Shown in pieces: positions 36,299 through 45,206 of a stretch of 64,000 bases of DNA. Origin of the DNA: Elusimicrobiota bacterium (GTDB taxonomy: Bacteria; Elusimicrobiota; Elusimicrobia; UBA1565; UBA9628); NCBI GenBank assembly GCA_023249675.1, contig JAHFCE010000007.1, positions 1 to 64,000 on the forward strand, given 5' to 3'. The notes under the pieces are model-generated. The model was not told where the DNA came from and searched no databases. It worked only from the letters and a program-made list of their open reading frames with translations. Each line of letters starts with the position of its first letter. The stretch's first letter is position 1. The translations under genes were made by a program, and so were the position numbers.

Positions 36299-37729
36299 TC
36301 ACGGCAGGCCCATCAAGCGGCGAAGGAAGCCGGCCTTGCGCTCGTTGTAGGGAAACCACCACAGGTCGGAGACGCCAGCGGGCCACTCGTGGACGAGAAC
36401 CGACTGCGCCTGCGTGAAGGCGAGCAGGCCCTCTTCGCCATGGCGGCGGCCCATCCCGCTTTGCTTCATGCCGCCAAAAGGCAAAGCGCCGTAGGCGTAG
36501 TGCGAGGAAGGCTCATTGACCCCGACGAGACCGACTTCGAGCGCGGCGGCCAGCCTTTCGCCCCTGGCCAGGTCGGTGGTCCAGACGCTCGCCGCCAGAC
36601 CCTCCGGTCCGGCGTTGGACAGCCCGACCGCCTCCTCCGCGCGGGAGACCTTCATCACCGGAATCACGGGCCCGAAGCTTTCTTCGCTCATCACCCGCAT
36701 ATCCATGCGCGCGTCGAGCACGAGCGCTGGCGCCATCAACAGGTTGTCGCGGTCGAGCACCTCGCCGCCGATGACGCGCGCGCCCTTCTTGCGCGCGTCA
36801 TCGAGCTGCTCTTGAATGCGGTCAAGCAGCGGCGGAAACACGAGGCGCCCCACATCGGCCCGCTTGCCGTCCAAACTTTGCCTCAACGCCGCGACCTTCG
36901 GCCGCAGCAGCTCGATGAAGCGGTCGTAGACCGGAGCCTCGACGAAAACGCGCTCAACGCCCACGCACACCTGGCCCGCGTTGGAGCAAGCGCCCCACAC
37001 CGCGGCCGAGGAAGCCCTCTCAAGCGCGGCGTCGGCGAGCACGATCATCGGGTGCTTGCCGCCAAGCTCGAGGATCACGGGTTTGAGCTGGCCCGCGGCG
37101 CGCACGGCGACCGAACGCCCCGTCTTCATCGAGCCCGTGAACACGATCATGTCGGAGGCATCCAGAACGGCCTCGCCCGCGGCGGCCCCGCCGGACACAA
37201 CGGACAGCAGGCCCTCGGGCAGGAGTGCCGTCGCGGCAACCGCGTTCTCAAGCCACAGGGCCGTCTTCGTCGTCCACTCCGAGGGTTTGAGCAGGACGGC
37301 GTTGCCCGCCAGCATCGCGGCGAAAGCGTCGCCGAACGGAATCAAAAACGGCATGTTCCACGGCGTGATCAGGCCGATCACGCCACGCGGCACGCGCCTC
37401 TCGTACGCGCGTTTATTGAAGAGAGACCACGGCTTGCTTGCGGCCTTATCGCCCAGGACCCGGTGTGCCGCCGAAGTCATCCAGCCCACGAGCAGGGCCG
37501 CCGGGCCGAGCTCCATGAGATCCACCTCGATGAGCGGCTTGCCGGTCTCCTCATGGACGACGGCGCGGATCTCCTCACGGCGCGCGGCGAGAGCCTTCCA
37601 CAATGCGCGCAAGACCTGGACCCGCTGCGCGACCGTTGTCCGCCGCCAGACGGCGGCGGCGCGCCGCGCGGCAGCGGCCTTCGCGGCGGCCTCGGCGGCC
37701 GTAGCCTCGACGGCATTAAAGACTTTCAT
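36299..37729 (-). CDS. NAD(P)-dependent aldehyde dehydrogenase
   Basis: A 476-residue ALDH-superfamily enzyme oxidising an aldehyde to an acid. Visible signatures: PWNMPFLIPFGDAF, LKPSEWTTKTAL (cofactor Lys), VFTGSMKTGRSV, catalytic Glu in VILELGGKHPMIV and catalytic Cys in CSNAGQVCVGVERV. The C-terminus (FPYNERKAGFLRRLMGLP) resembles membrane-facing or fatty-aldehyde-type ALDHs. GGGAG precedes the ATG at 37729, so this gene has a normal leader. Substrate unknown; the aldehyde made by alpha-dioxygenase is one possibility but the genes are 30 kb apart. Confidence 0.88.
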   Translation of the reverse strand: MKVFNAVEATAAEAAAKAAAARRAAAVWRRTTVAQRVQVLRALWKALAARREEIRAVVHEETGKPLIEVDLMELGPAALLVGWMTSAAHRVLGDKAASKPWSLFNKRAYERRVPRGVIGLITPWNMPFLIPFGDAFAAMLAGNAVLLKPSEWTTKTALWLENAVAATALLPEGLLSVVSGGAAAGEAVLDASDMIVFTGSMKTGRSVAVRAAGQLKPVILELGGKHPMIVLADAALERASSAAVWGACSNAGQVCVGVERVFVEAPVYDRFIELLRPKVAALRQSLDGKRADVGRLVFPPLLDRIQEQLDDARKKGARVIGGEVLDRDNLLMAPALVLDARMDMRVMSEESFGPVIPVMKVSRAEEAVGLSNAGPEGLAASVWTTDLARGERLAAALEVGLVGVNEPSSHYAYGALPFGGMKQSGMGRRHGEEGLLAFTQAQSVLVHEWPAGVSDLWWFPYNERKAGFLRRLMGLP

Positions 37730-37807
37730 CGGGTTCTCCCGCCATCGTAGCAGACCCTCCGCCGACGCCGCAACCTGAAGGCGGACCCGGACTGCTAGAA
37801 TAAGCCT

Positions 37808-38479
37808 ATGCTATCGGACCCGATCGAGAAACTGCTGGCCCGCACCGAAATCCTGCGCGTGCCCCGCCATCGCCTGGCAACCTTCGGCTCCACGCGCATC
37901 GACTATCACTTGATCTCGACGGTGGACGAGGCGCCCAACCGCACGCGCCTGCGCGAGGGAACGATCGTGTCACGGCGCCCGGCAATTCTGACTCCGGACG
38001 CATTTCGCGACCGCTTTGAGGGCTTCGGCGACGAGGCCGCCGAATTCGCGCGATGGATCTCAACGGCCTACCGCGATCTGCTGCGCGGACTCGAGTACAA
38101 CTTCAGCAACCAGGACCGCGCCGCGCGAGTTATCAGCGAAGACCCGCGGCTCGTCGCCCAGCGGATGCTCGCCGATTTCAACGCGCGCAGCGTGACCGAC
38201 CAGGCCGTGATTCGTTGTCCCGACGGCGCCTGGCCGCTGGCGCTGATGAAGTTCACGCTCGACGAAGCGGCCAGTTCCTTCCCCGGCCACGTGCGGGACC
38301 TAGAGCGCCGCGGCATGTTCTCCCCGGACCGCGGCGAGGGCGACCGGCGGCGGCGCGAGGTGGAAGCTCTCTTCGACTCCGCCCGGCGCGACCGCTCCGT
38401 CATCGAGGCGCTGGGACGGAAGCTTCGCGAACACGGCCTTTTCGAGGAGTACGAAGACCGCTTCCTGTCTCTGTTCTAG
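37808..38479 (+). CDS. Conserved-looking hypothetical protein
   Basis: A 223-residue soluble protein with no signal peptide or membrane segment and no motif I recognise. The N-terminus (LLARTEILRVPRHRLATFG) and an acidic/Arg-rich helical C-terminus are the main features. It is a convincing gene because TAGAAT lies 6 bases before its ATG, codon use matches the neighbours, and it fills the space up to the island boundary: its stop is 13 bases before the partial tRNA copy. Confidence 0.65.
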   Translation: MLSDPIEKLLARTEILRVPRHRLATFGSTRIDYHLISTVDEAPNRTRLREGTIVSRRPAILTPDAFRDRFEGFGDEAAEFARWISTAYRDLLRGLEYNFSNQDRAARVISEDPRLVAQRMLADFNARSVTDQAVIRCPDGAWPLALMKFTLDEAASSFPGHVRDLERRGMFSPDRGEGDRRRREVEALFDSARRDRSVIEALGRKLREHGLFEEYEDRFLSLF

Positions 38480-38492
38480 ATCGCGAAAAAAT

Positions 38493-38542
38493 TGGTGGAC
38501 CTTAGCGGGATCGAACCGCTGACCTCCTGCATGCCATGCAGG
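38493..38542. other. Attachment site (attL-like), partial tRNA-Ala copy
   Basis: These 50 bases are identical to 53646-53695, covering the CCA end, T arm and variable loop up to the 3' side of the anticodon stem and loop of tRNA-Ala. Beyond 38542 the tRNA sequence stops matching, so no tRNA can be made here. Confidence 0.85.
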
Positions 38543-39006
38543 ATCGGACCTACTGCGCTTTCCCTCATATTCTAGTGGGACAATAAGCGCTTTTCGAACT
38601 CAGGTCGAAAGGGGAATACCCGCCTTGTGACCAAATTGTGACTATACTCCGTCAAAAACGGACAAATCTGGAATCACTCCAACCGATTCAGGGTCGGCGA
38701 CCCATCGGACTATGCGCAGTTTCTATGTGCCGGCTATGAACAAATCGGCAGCCATTCACCGCACTTCTGTCCATAGGTAAACGAACATCGGTAGATTCCG
38801 ACGAAAAGTCGGTAGATTATCGGTCGATTACTCACGGCTACCTTTCAGAACATAGCGGGTACTTCGGCCCTTTCCTATAACAGATGACCCGGCACACTCA
38901 GCGCCGGGTCATTTTTTGGCGGGTAAGCCGTAAGACTCCGCTGTTTACAAAATGCGCCTACAGGACAGCGTCTGTTTGGCAGGCCCGAGTTCAGCCCGCC
39001 GGGTGC
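38543..39006. other. Gene-free left end of the island with phased repeats
   Basis: No gene is seen in these 464 bases. They hold TTGTGAC at 38625 and 38636 (11 bp apart), and three 10-bp repeats TCGGTAGATT (38788, 38809) and TCGGTCGATT (38820), spaced 21 and 11 bp, i.e. two and one helical turns. Such phased repeats fit arm-type integrase or excisionase binding sites. A terminator hairpin follows at 38884. Confidence 0.55.
38884..38917 (+). terminator. Rho-independent terminator
   Basis: A 10-bp perfect stem (ATGACCCGGC / GCCGGGTCAT) with an 8-base loop is followed by a run of six T on the plus strand. It would stop transcripts coming from the left flank into the island; on the minus strand the hairpin may also mark the end of the fic1 transcript. 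Confidence 0.75.
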
Positions 39007-41925
39007 TTAATGGTTTTCTTGTGAAACGATACGGACAGAGCCATCCGGGCCTATTTCATAGATTGCGACTCTCTTCGATTCCCACAGTTCCCCGCCGGCA
39101 CCGGTCGTTTCCCTTAACTCCACCCTGTTGAAGTCGATACGCCGGGCTACACGCCTTTTTTTTATTTTTGGGTACTCGATTTGGAGATATGTTCCGGAAG
39201 GGTCAAGCCAAGAGTGCCTCCCGTATAATAACTTGACTTCAACATCCTCGACCACGACCCTGGTCACCGCTTCCGGGTCGACTCCTCCCAGGAGGACAAC
39301 TTCCGCCTCCCGACCGACACCTTGCGCGGAGATGCCTTCCGTATATCGCTCATTCTTGACCGCGCCCTGGGTCCTGTCCATGGCCTGAATCTCAAGAGTG
39401 GCCTTGGTATTCAATTTATGATCTCGGGGCATGAGAAAGCCTCTGGCGAATCGGAGGGCCACCTGCCGAGAGGTGGTCATTGAGATAAATTTGCTGTTCC
39501 AATAGCCGGAATTGGCAGCAGCATGATTCCGGAGTCTCTTCCTGAGCGCCTTGGGACTGCGGGCCAACTCGACATTATAAGCATCAAAGATCCCGCTGAA
39601 CGTCGCTGGATCCGTTTGAGGAGAAACACCCATGCCTGCCGTGGCATCTGTCAGCCGGATGAAATGCTCGATCATCTCCCGATCGGAGGGACTGTCAAGC
39701 AAAGCCAAGCCTCTATAAAGGGTCTGCTCCGGGTTATAAAAATGTTTCATCTTGATCTGAAAAACTTCCCTGGTCGCAGACAACTTGGCGAATGTAGCGG
39801 AGAACAGCGGGGTGACCAATCGGATGCCGTCTTCCATCTTGGAGTGGGAATCGCCGAATATTTTGTAAGCGAATCCTTTTTTCCAGCGAAAGAAGTCCAG
39901 GATGGCATCTGTCAGTTGATGGTTGTCCCCTTTGCCGGCGACGACCCTGTTGCTGGCGGCAATCCAGGTCATAAATTCTTCAGGAACCAATCCAGCGACT
40001 TTGTCGGCTCCAAGATTCGGCGTGAGATAGGGCGCGGACACGAACTGATAGTCAATGCCTGCCTTGGTCAAGGCATCTAGTTCCTCATGGAACTTCCGCG
40101 AAAGAGCGATCGAGTCTTTGAGTAAATCCGTGAAGTCACTCACACTGAGAACAACATCCTCTCCTGAAAACGTCCATAAGGGTGGCGGGATGCCGTATTT
40201 GTTCAACAGAAATTCCGTGATCAGTCTCGCTGTTCTGCCGTTGCCGTTGATGAAAGGATGTATGGAGACGAATTGATGGTGGAATCTGCCAACAGCCTTA
40301 ATGACATCATCATTACTTTTCACCGCTTCCAATGAGACCCGCAAGTCCGACATCTCCTGTTGCAGCAGCTCGGCTATAACTCGTCGTCGGACCTCCTTGA
40401 CCTCTCCTGCATCCGTATTGAGATCGGAGGACCTCTTCTTCTCCAGCGCATAGAGGCGCGCGCGTGTTTCCCGCGACAATCTCTTCTTATATCTGCGCCA
40501 CTCACTCAATGGAGCGTATTCAACGAATGAGGAGTCGGTTTTTTTTATCAATGGATTCTGCCCAGCCAATTGGGTGTATGTTTCGGGGGACTGGGAAAAG
40601 GAACCCTTGGTCGCCAGCCGCGACAACGACCAAGACTGGATGATATGGCTCGAATCCTCATACCCAACTTGTTGATCTCTTATTGCCCCCAGATCTTTCG
40701 TTTGAGTGCCTTCCGAATTCCGTTTCAACCACCAATCCCTAAAAAGTACCGCCCAAAAACCCTCACGAATGCTCTTCTTGGACAGCAATTGATAATGTGT
40801 TCTGCTGATATTCTCTACAGTCAGCTCACCTGGATTGCTCTGGAACAGGGAATGTTTCGCTTCTAAGTATCCATCAAAAGAGCGTTCCCCCCATCGGTCA
40901 TAGGCTTGAGCAGGTCCCATTCTCCTGGAATTTGAATGTAGATTGTCCAGAAGCAGGAGGTTCCGGTCATAGAAAAAATGGCTTTCATACCATCTTTCGA
41001 ATTCCAAATAGTCTGGTGCGGACAATTTTTCCCGCATCCTTTGAAAGATGGACTGGCGCAGTTCATCGACTCCATGACGGTGGGCGTCATCTCGTCCACT
41101 ATTTGGATTTGGGAAATAGGCGGCCCATTTACTCTCGCGCAGGATAGCTTCTGCCCGAACCAGCAGATCACTGGCCTCTCTCGCCCAGGCCGTCGGCTCC
41201 GGAACCGCCTCATCTGCGGGCAAGGCGGGGACTTGGGTGGGAGTCTGCGCAACAACCCGGAGAGTCGGCCGCGAGAGTTGCGTGGCAGGATGGGCCGAGG
41301 ACGAAAGCCCGTCCGCCGCGACAGGTTGGCCTGCGGGAAAGGAATCAACCCCCGTCTTATCGGCCCAGGCTTGCCGAACTGCCGCGATCTTCTGGGCGAT
41401 ATCATGCGACAAAGCTGCGTTCTGGACAGCGATGGACTGGGCGACCGCCTCATGGGATCGTCCCAGGTCCCGACGCATGTCCGGCGGCACAACAACGGCC
41501 AGAGCCGAGAGATCCTCTAATTCCTGCGCCACCGTCGTGAGGGCAAAGGCCTGAGCCTTCGGGCCCTCGCCAGGAGCGAGAGCAGTAGCGGCTTTTTGGA
41601 CCAAGCCCTGCCCATACGAGAGGACAGCTGGTTGTACCAGCTGCGTCGCCTGCGCGGCGGAAAGACCGATGCTGGGAATTTGAGGGAGCGGACCGAGCCG
41701 CCCCATGACACGGACCAGGCTCTCCTGCTGCAGGCCCGTGAGACTGAATGCTCCTGAGAGCGAAGCGATGGCCGGATCGACGACCGGCCTTGCTTCTTGG
41801 ACATTGACTGGACCGGCCAGCGCCGTTTGCCTTTGGAGTTCCGGCGCAGCAATGAGGAGGGCGCCGAGCAAAACGAAAGCCGGCATTCTCCGAAATCGCG
41901 CGGACAGGGAAAGGGCTACTCGCAT
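39007..41925 (-). CDS. Secreted Fic domain / ADP-ribosyltransferase-like fusion protein, paralogue 1
   Basis: A 972-residue exported protein. The start MRVALSLSARFRRMPAFVLLG gives a signal peptide with cleavage near ALAG; residues 40-250 are a divergent helical region. Around residue 556 lies the Fic core HPFINGNGRTAR, preceded by a Fic-like helical scaffold; Fic enzymes usually transfer AMP from ATP to protein. The canonical Asp/Glu after HPFx is Asn. The C-terminal third looks like an R-S-E class ADP-ribosyltransferase: Arg738 in TLYRGLAL, FISMTTSRQVALRFA, and an ExE pair in GREAEVVLLGG. ART function is inferred from motif order. It diverges from paralogue 2; TTGACA/CACACT (17-base spacer) sits upstream. 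A GTG two codons earlier (41931) is an alternative start. Confidence 0.82.
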   Translation of the reverse strand: MRVALSLSARFRRMPAFVLLGALLIAAPELQRQTALAGPVNVQEARPVVDPAIASLSGAFSLTGLQQESLVRVMGRLGPLPQIPSIGLSAAQATQLVQPAVLSYGQGLVQKAATALAPGEGPKAQAFALTTVAQELEDLSALAVVVPPDMRRDLGRSHEAVAQSIAVQNAALSHDIAQKIAAVRQAWADKTGVDSFPAGQPVAADGLSSSAHPATQLSRPTLRVVAQTPTQVPALPADEAVPEPTAWAREASDLLVRAEAILRESKWAAYFPNPNSGRDDAHRHGVDELRQSIFQRMREKLSAPDYLEFERWYESHFFYDRNLLLLDNLHSNSRRMGPAQAYDRWGERSFDGYLEAKHSLFQSNPGELTVENISRTHYQLLSKKSIREGFWAVLFRDWWLKRNSEGTQTKDLGAIRDQQVGYEDSSHIIQSWSLSRLATKGSFSQSPETYTQLAGQNPLIKKTDSSFVEYAPLSEWRRYKKRLSRETRARLYALEKKRSSDLNTDAGEVKEVRRRVIAELLQQEMSDLRVSLEAVKSNDDVIKAVGRFHHQFVSIHPFINGNGRTARLITEFLLNKYGIPPPLWTFSGEDVVLSVSDFTDLLKDSIALSRKFHEELDALTKAGIDYQFVSAPYLTPNLGADKVAGLVPEEFMTWIAASNRVVAGKGDNHQLTDAILDFFRWKKGFAYKIFGDSHSKMEDGIRLVTPLFSATFAKLSATREVFQIKMKHFYNPEQTLYRGLALLDSPSDREMIEHFIRLTDATAGMGVSPQTDPATFSGIFDAYNVELARSPKALRKRLRNHAAANSGYWNSKFISMTTSRQVALRFARGFLMPRDHKLNTKATLEIQAMDRTQGAVKNERYTEGISAQGVGREAEVVLLGGVDPEAVTRVVVEDVEVKLLYGRHSWLDPSGTYLQIEYPKIKKRRVARRIDFNRVELRETTGAGGELWESKRVAIYEIGPDGSVRIVSQENH

Positions 41926-41931
41926 AGGCAC

Positions 41932-42081
41932 ATATCTATCTCGTTACCAGTGTGGGTGAAGGGACCTCTTTTGTCAAGGATTGCCTGTGAAACCAGCCCG
42001 GCCGATTCGTCGGGGCTGACGAGCGAGAAATGAGTGACATATCCCCTTGACGGCAACCTGGAGCGGGCTTACACTGGGCGC
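41932..42081. promoter_or_regulatory. Divergent promoters of fic-ART paralogues 1 and 2
   Basis: Minus strand: TTGACA (41972-41977), 17-base spacer, CACACT (41949-41954), 23 bases from ATG 41925. Plus strand: TTGACG (42047-42052), 17-base spacer, TACACT (42070-42075), then only 6 bases to ATG 42082. The plus-strand promoter predicts a leaderless mRNA and fixes the start of paralogue 2. Confidence 0.75.
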
Positions 42082-45000
42082 ATGGCCTCGTTGCGCCTGC
42101 TGCTTGCAGTTGTCTTACTCGCCTGCCCAGGACCAACCTGGGCAGGGTCGGCGGCCAATGGCAAGGCTGCCTATGGCACCCCGGACGCAACCGGCCAATC
42201 GCAGGGTGGCGTGGGCAGTCAAGTTGCCCCAGCAGGCGCTCCGTCTCTGATAAGTCTCAGCGGAGTCGGACCTGGATCGCTCGGATCGTCTCTGGGGGCT
42301 CCCGTAGCACCCGCAGTTCTCGGCCCTGCCGCGGCGGCGCTTCCACAATCGGAGCTTCCTGCACCGGCAGCCAAACCAACACCCTCTCCGAATTCCGAAG
42401 TCGACCTCGAAGACTTTATTTCACCAGGCAACGCGTCCGTCCCTGATTCTCCGCAGACTCCAACAGCCGCTCCCATTTTCGGCCCCGCCGCGGCGACGAT
42501 TGCGCCATCGGAGCCTCCTGCGCCGGTTGCCGAGCACGTAACCGATCCGGGGTCCCCCGGCCTTGCAGACTTCTGGAACCAGTACGCCAAGACCCCCGAA
42601 GCAATCAAACGAATATTCCCCATTGCCATGGTGGATAACTCCCATGCCAGGGTTTTCGGCTTGGTCATGGCTCGGGTTGCGCAGAAAGAAGAGTTTCAGG
42701 CCTTGGCTGACCCGAAAGCGCGGGATCGGTTCATCCTGGAGAGATTGTCGGCTCATGCTGATGCGCTGATTCAAGAAGTCCAGTTAACTCAGTTCTCCGT
42801 CGGCCACGTCGCGCCAAAAGACTTCGTCCTCTACGCCAAGCTCCGAGATTTGGATTTCATCTCGGATATTATTCCGAAGCACGCCCTAGGGATTCATGCG
42901 CACTTTCTTCTCGTCCAGAAAGCCATAGTCTTCGCCCCGAAGACTTCTGCAGAAAAGATCGCAGCCGCCCTCAAGACAACTCCGGCAGACGTGTCTTATC
43001 CCCTTCAACGGCCCCGCCGCTTGGATGCCGCCGCGAAAGCCCTGTTGGACTCCGAAGCCATCTTGCGTCCGCTGGAGCCGCCTCAGGCTTTGCCGGAAAG
43101 GCCGGAGCAGACGGCGGTCCGCTCCGGGCACTATGTCCCCGCGCAGACGCTCATCAGTCGCATGAAAAAGCAACTCTCCCCCTCCCGCTATGATGAGTTT
43201 CTGCGCTATTACCACAGCCTCTTCTTCTTCGACACGGAAGAGCAGTTGTTGGAGAACCTCGCCTCGCAAGACCGCTCCCTACGCCCCTTCTCGGGGTATG
43301 ATTCCGGCGGAGAGCGGCCCTTGGACGGCTACCTGGCGGCCAGGCAACGCCTCTTCGCTAAGCCCGCTCTCGACTTAACGGTTGCAGACCTCAGCGCCGC
43401 CCACAAGGACCTCTTGTCCAAAAAGAGCGTGCGCACCGCCCTCTTGCCGCCCGACGTCTCCCCCGCCAATTCGGAGAAGACCGCGAACTCGGAACTAGGC
43501 CGGCTGCGTGGCGACCGGGCGGTGTACGCCGACTACGACCTCATCCGGCGGGGTGCCCTTGAGCGCGTGGACGGCCGCGGCGCCCTCAAGGACTCGCCTA
43601 AAACCTACACAGAACTGGTGAAAAGGAATCCCCTCCTCTCCAAGATCAAAGACGGAATCGAATACGTCCGTCTTTCCCAATGGCGGCGATTCAAGGATCG
43701 CCTCGCTCCGGCGACTCTAACGCGAATTCAGGCGTTGCAAGCCCGCGGCGCAAACCTCAACTCTCACGATGAAGAGGTGGCAGAACTGCGGCGCCAAGTT
43801 CTTTCCGAGTTCCTAAAGCGCTGCCTCGCCGATTTGAAGAAGGGCCTTGCCGAAGCCAAGACTTCCCTCGACGTGGAGCGCGCGGTCGGAGAGTTCTATT
43901 ACGAGTTCATCTCTATCCATCCTTACCAGAACGGCAACGGCAGGCTGGCCCGACTGCTGGCCGAAAGATTCCTCGAGGAATTCGGCCTGCCCCCGCCGAT
44001 CTGGACTCATCTGGGAGAAGACTTGACTTTGTCGCGTGAGGACTTCCTGGTCATGATGAAAGACTCACTCGACCTCTCCGCGACTTTCCACAAGGAACTG
44101 AACACTCTGGTCGAGGCGGGCATCGACTATAAGGCTTTGAGCCGTCCTTACCTTCCCGCCGCCGCGCCCGACGGCTTCATCCCGGAGGATTTCATGACCT
44201 GGGCGGCCGCAACCAAGGAACCGACTCTCTCCTGGAAATGGAACGGGGCCTCCGCCGCGAAGGCGATCGCGCAATATCTCAAGTGGAGGGAATCCTTCAG
44301 CTATAAAAACGGCAGTGACGGAATCCGTCTTGTGACTCCTCTTTTTCGCAAAACCTTCGCCGTCCTCTCCCCCTCGCCAGAGGTCTATGATTTCAAGATG
44401 AAGCATTTCTACGATACCCAGAAGACCCTTTATCGAGGCATCTCCCTGACCGAAACTATTTCGGATGCCGAGATGCTCAGAGCCTTCACCCACCTCCATT
44501 GGGGGACGATGGGTATGGGCTTGGATGAGGGGCTCTCGCGCGCCAAGATGGATAAGGTCTTTGACAAGTACAACCAGGAGCTGACGCGCGACCCGGAGGC
44601 TTTGGCAGTCCGCTTCCAGAGGCACGTGGAGGGCGAGGATAGGCTCTATGAGCACAGCAGTCTGGCCTCGTTTTCGACCTTGCCCGAGATCGCCGAAAGT
44701 TTCAAAAACAGCTACAACACGTCCTCGGCCCATTTGCAGGAGATTCAAACTCGATTCGAGATCCAGGTCGCCACTAGGAAAGTGGGAAGCTACGATGTCA
44801 AGGCGGCGAAGTCTATCGATACAAACACCAATGAGGCCGAGGTTCAGGTTCTCCTTGGCGCTGATCCGGAGTCCGTCACCACAGTCATCGTCGAGGATCT
44901 CAAAGACAAACTCCCCGAGCACTTAATAATGGGATCGATCAGCGATTACACGAAAATCAAGAAACTGGAGGTCGCAAGGAAGCGGGTCGCTGAGCGCGTG

Positions 45001-45120
45001 GCCTGGAACCGCGTGCGGCTGCGGGAATACGCCGGCAAGGACAATTTAATCCGCGAAACCCTCTACCAGATCAGCCCCAATGGCCGCACCCGTGTCGTCA
45101 AGCCCTTAGCGCCGAAATAA
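42082..45120 (+). CDS. Secreted Fic domain / ADP-ribosyltransferase-like fusion protein, paralogue 2
   Basis: A 1012-residue exported protein: signal peptide MASLRLLLAVVLLACPGPTWAG, Ala/Pro-rich linker to about residue 165, then one copy of a roughly 140-residue helical module (ADFWNQYAKTPEAIKRIFP through IIPKHALGIHAHFLLVQKA), a scaffold (FLRYYHSLFFFDTEEQLLEN), the Fic core HPYQNGNGRLAR with His613, and a C-terminal ART-like domain with Arg785 in TLYRGISL, SLASFSTLPEIAESF and E918-A-E920. Phe is Tyr and the acidic residue is Asn in the Fic motif. The C-terminal 750 residues are nearly the same as in paralogue 3. The start is set by the promoter 6 bases upstream rather than by the in-frame ATG at 42034, which lies upstream of the -35 box. 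Confidence 0.84.
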   Translation: MASLRLLLAVVLLACPGPTWAGSAANGKAAYGTPDATGQSQGGVGSQVAPAGAPSLISLSGVGPGSLGSSLGAPVAPAVLGPAAAALPQSELPAPAAKPTPSPNSEVDLEDFISPGNASVPDSPQTPTAAPIFGPAAATIAPSEPPAPVAEHVTDPGSPGLADFWNQYAKTPEAIKRIFPIAMVDNSHARVFGLVMARVAQKEEFQALADPKARDRFILERLSAHADALIQEVQLTQFSVGHVAPKDFVLYAKLRDLDFISDIIPKHALGIHAHFLLVQKAIVFAPKTSAEKIAAALKTTPADVSYPLQRPRRLDAAAKALLDSEAILRPLEPPQALPERPEQTAVRSGHYVPAQTLISRMKKQLSPSRYDEFLRYYHSLFFFDTEEQLLENLASQDRSLRPFSGYDSGGERPLDGYLAARQRLFAKPALDLTVADLSAAHKDLLSKKSVRTALLPPDVSPANSEKTANSELGRLRGDRAVYADYDLIRRGALERVDGRGALKDSPKTYTELVKRNPLLSKIKDGIEYVRLSQWRRFKDRLAPATLTRIQALQARGANLNSHDEEVAELRRQVLSEFLKRCLADLKKGLAEAKTSLDVERAVGEFYYEFISIHPYQNGNGRLARLLAERFLEEFGLPPPIWTHLGEDLTLSREDFLVMMKDSLDLSATFHKELNTLVEAGIDYKALSRPYLPAAAPDGFIPEDFMTWAAATKEPTLSWKWNGASAAKAIAQYLKWRESFSYKNGSDGIRLVTPLFRKTFAVLSPSPEVYDFKMKHFYDTQKTLYRGISLTETISDAEMLRAFTHLHWGTMGMGLDEGLSRAKMDKVFDKYNQELTRDPEALAVRFQRHVEGEDRLYEHSSLASFSTLPEIAESFKNSYNTSSAHLQEIQTRFEIQVATRKVGSYDVKAAKSIDTNTNEAEVQVLLGADPESVTTVIVEDLKDKLPEHLIMGSISDYTKIKKLEVARKRVAERVAWNRVRLREYAGKDNLIRETLYQISPNGRTRVVKPLAPK

Positions 45121-45206
45121 AGCAACGGCCTTCCCCCACCGGAGCGAAATTGCACGAGCGAAGACGTATCCTTGACAGCAATCCTGAGTGGGCTTACACT
45201 GAGCGC
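45121..45206 (+). promoter_or_regulatory. Promoter of fic-ART paralogue 3 (copy of paralogue 2 promoter)
   Basis: TTGACA (45172-45177), a 17-base spacer and TACACT (45195-45200) stand 6 bases before ATG 45207. The layout and much of the sequence repeat those before paralogue 2, so the duplication included the promoter. Confidence 0.8.

Noticed and set aside
38493..38542. A second tRNA-Ala gene
   Set aside because: Only the 3' half is present; the D arm and acceptor 5' strand are missing, so it is an attachment-site copy.
42034..42081. Upstream ATG of fic-ART paralogue 2
   Set aside because: It lies upstream of the -35 box, and a normal signal peptide starts at 42082.
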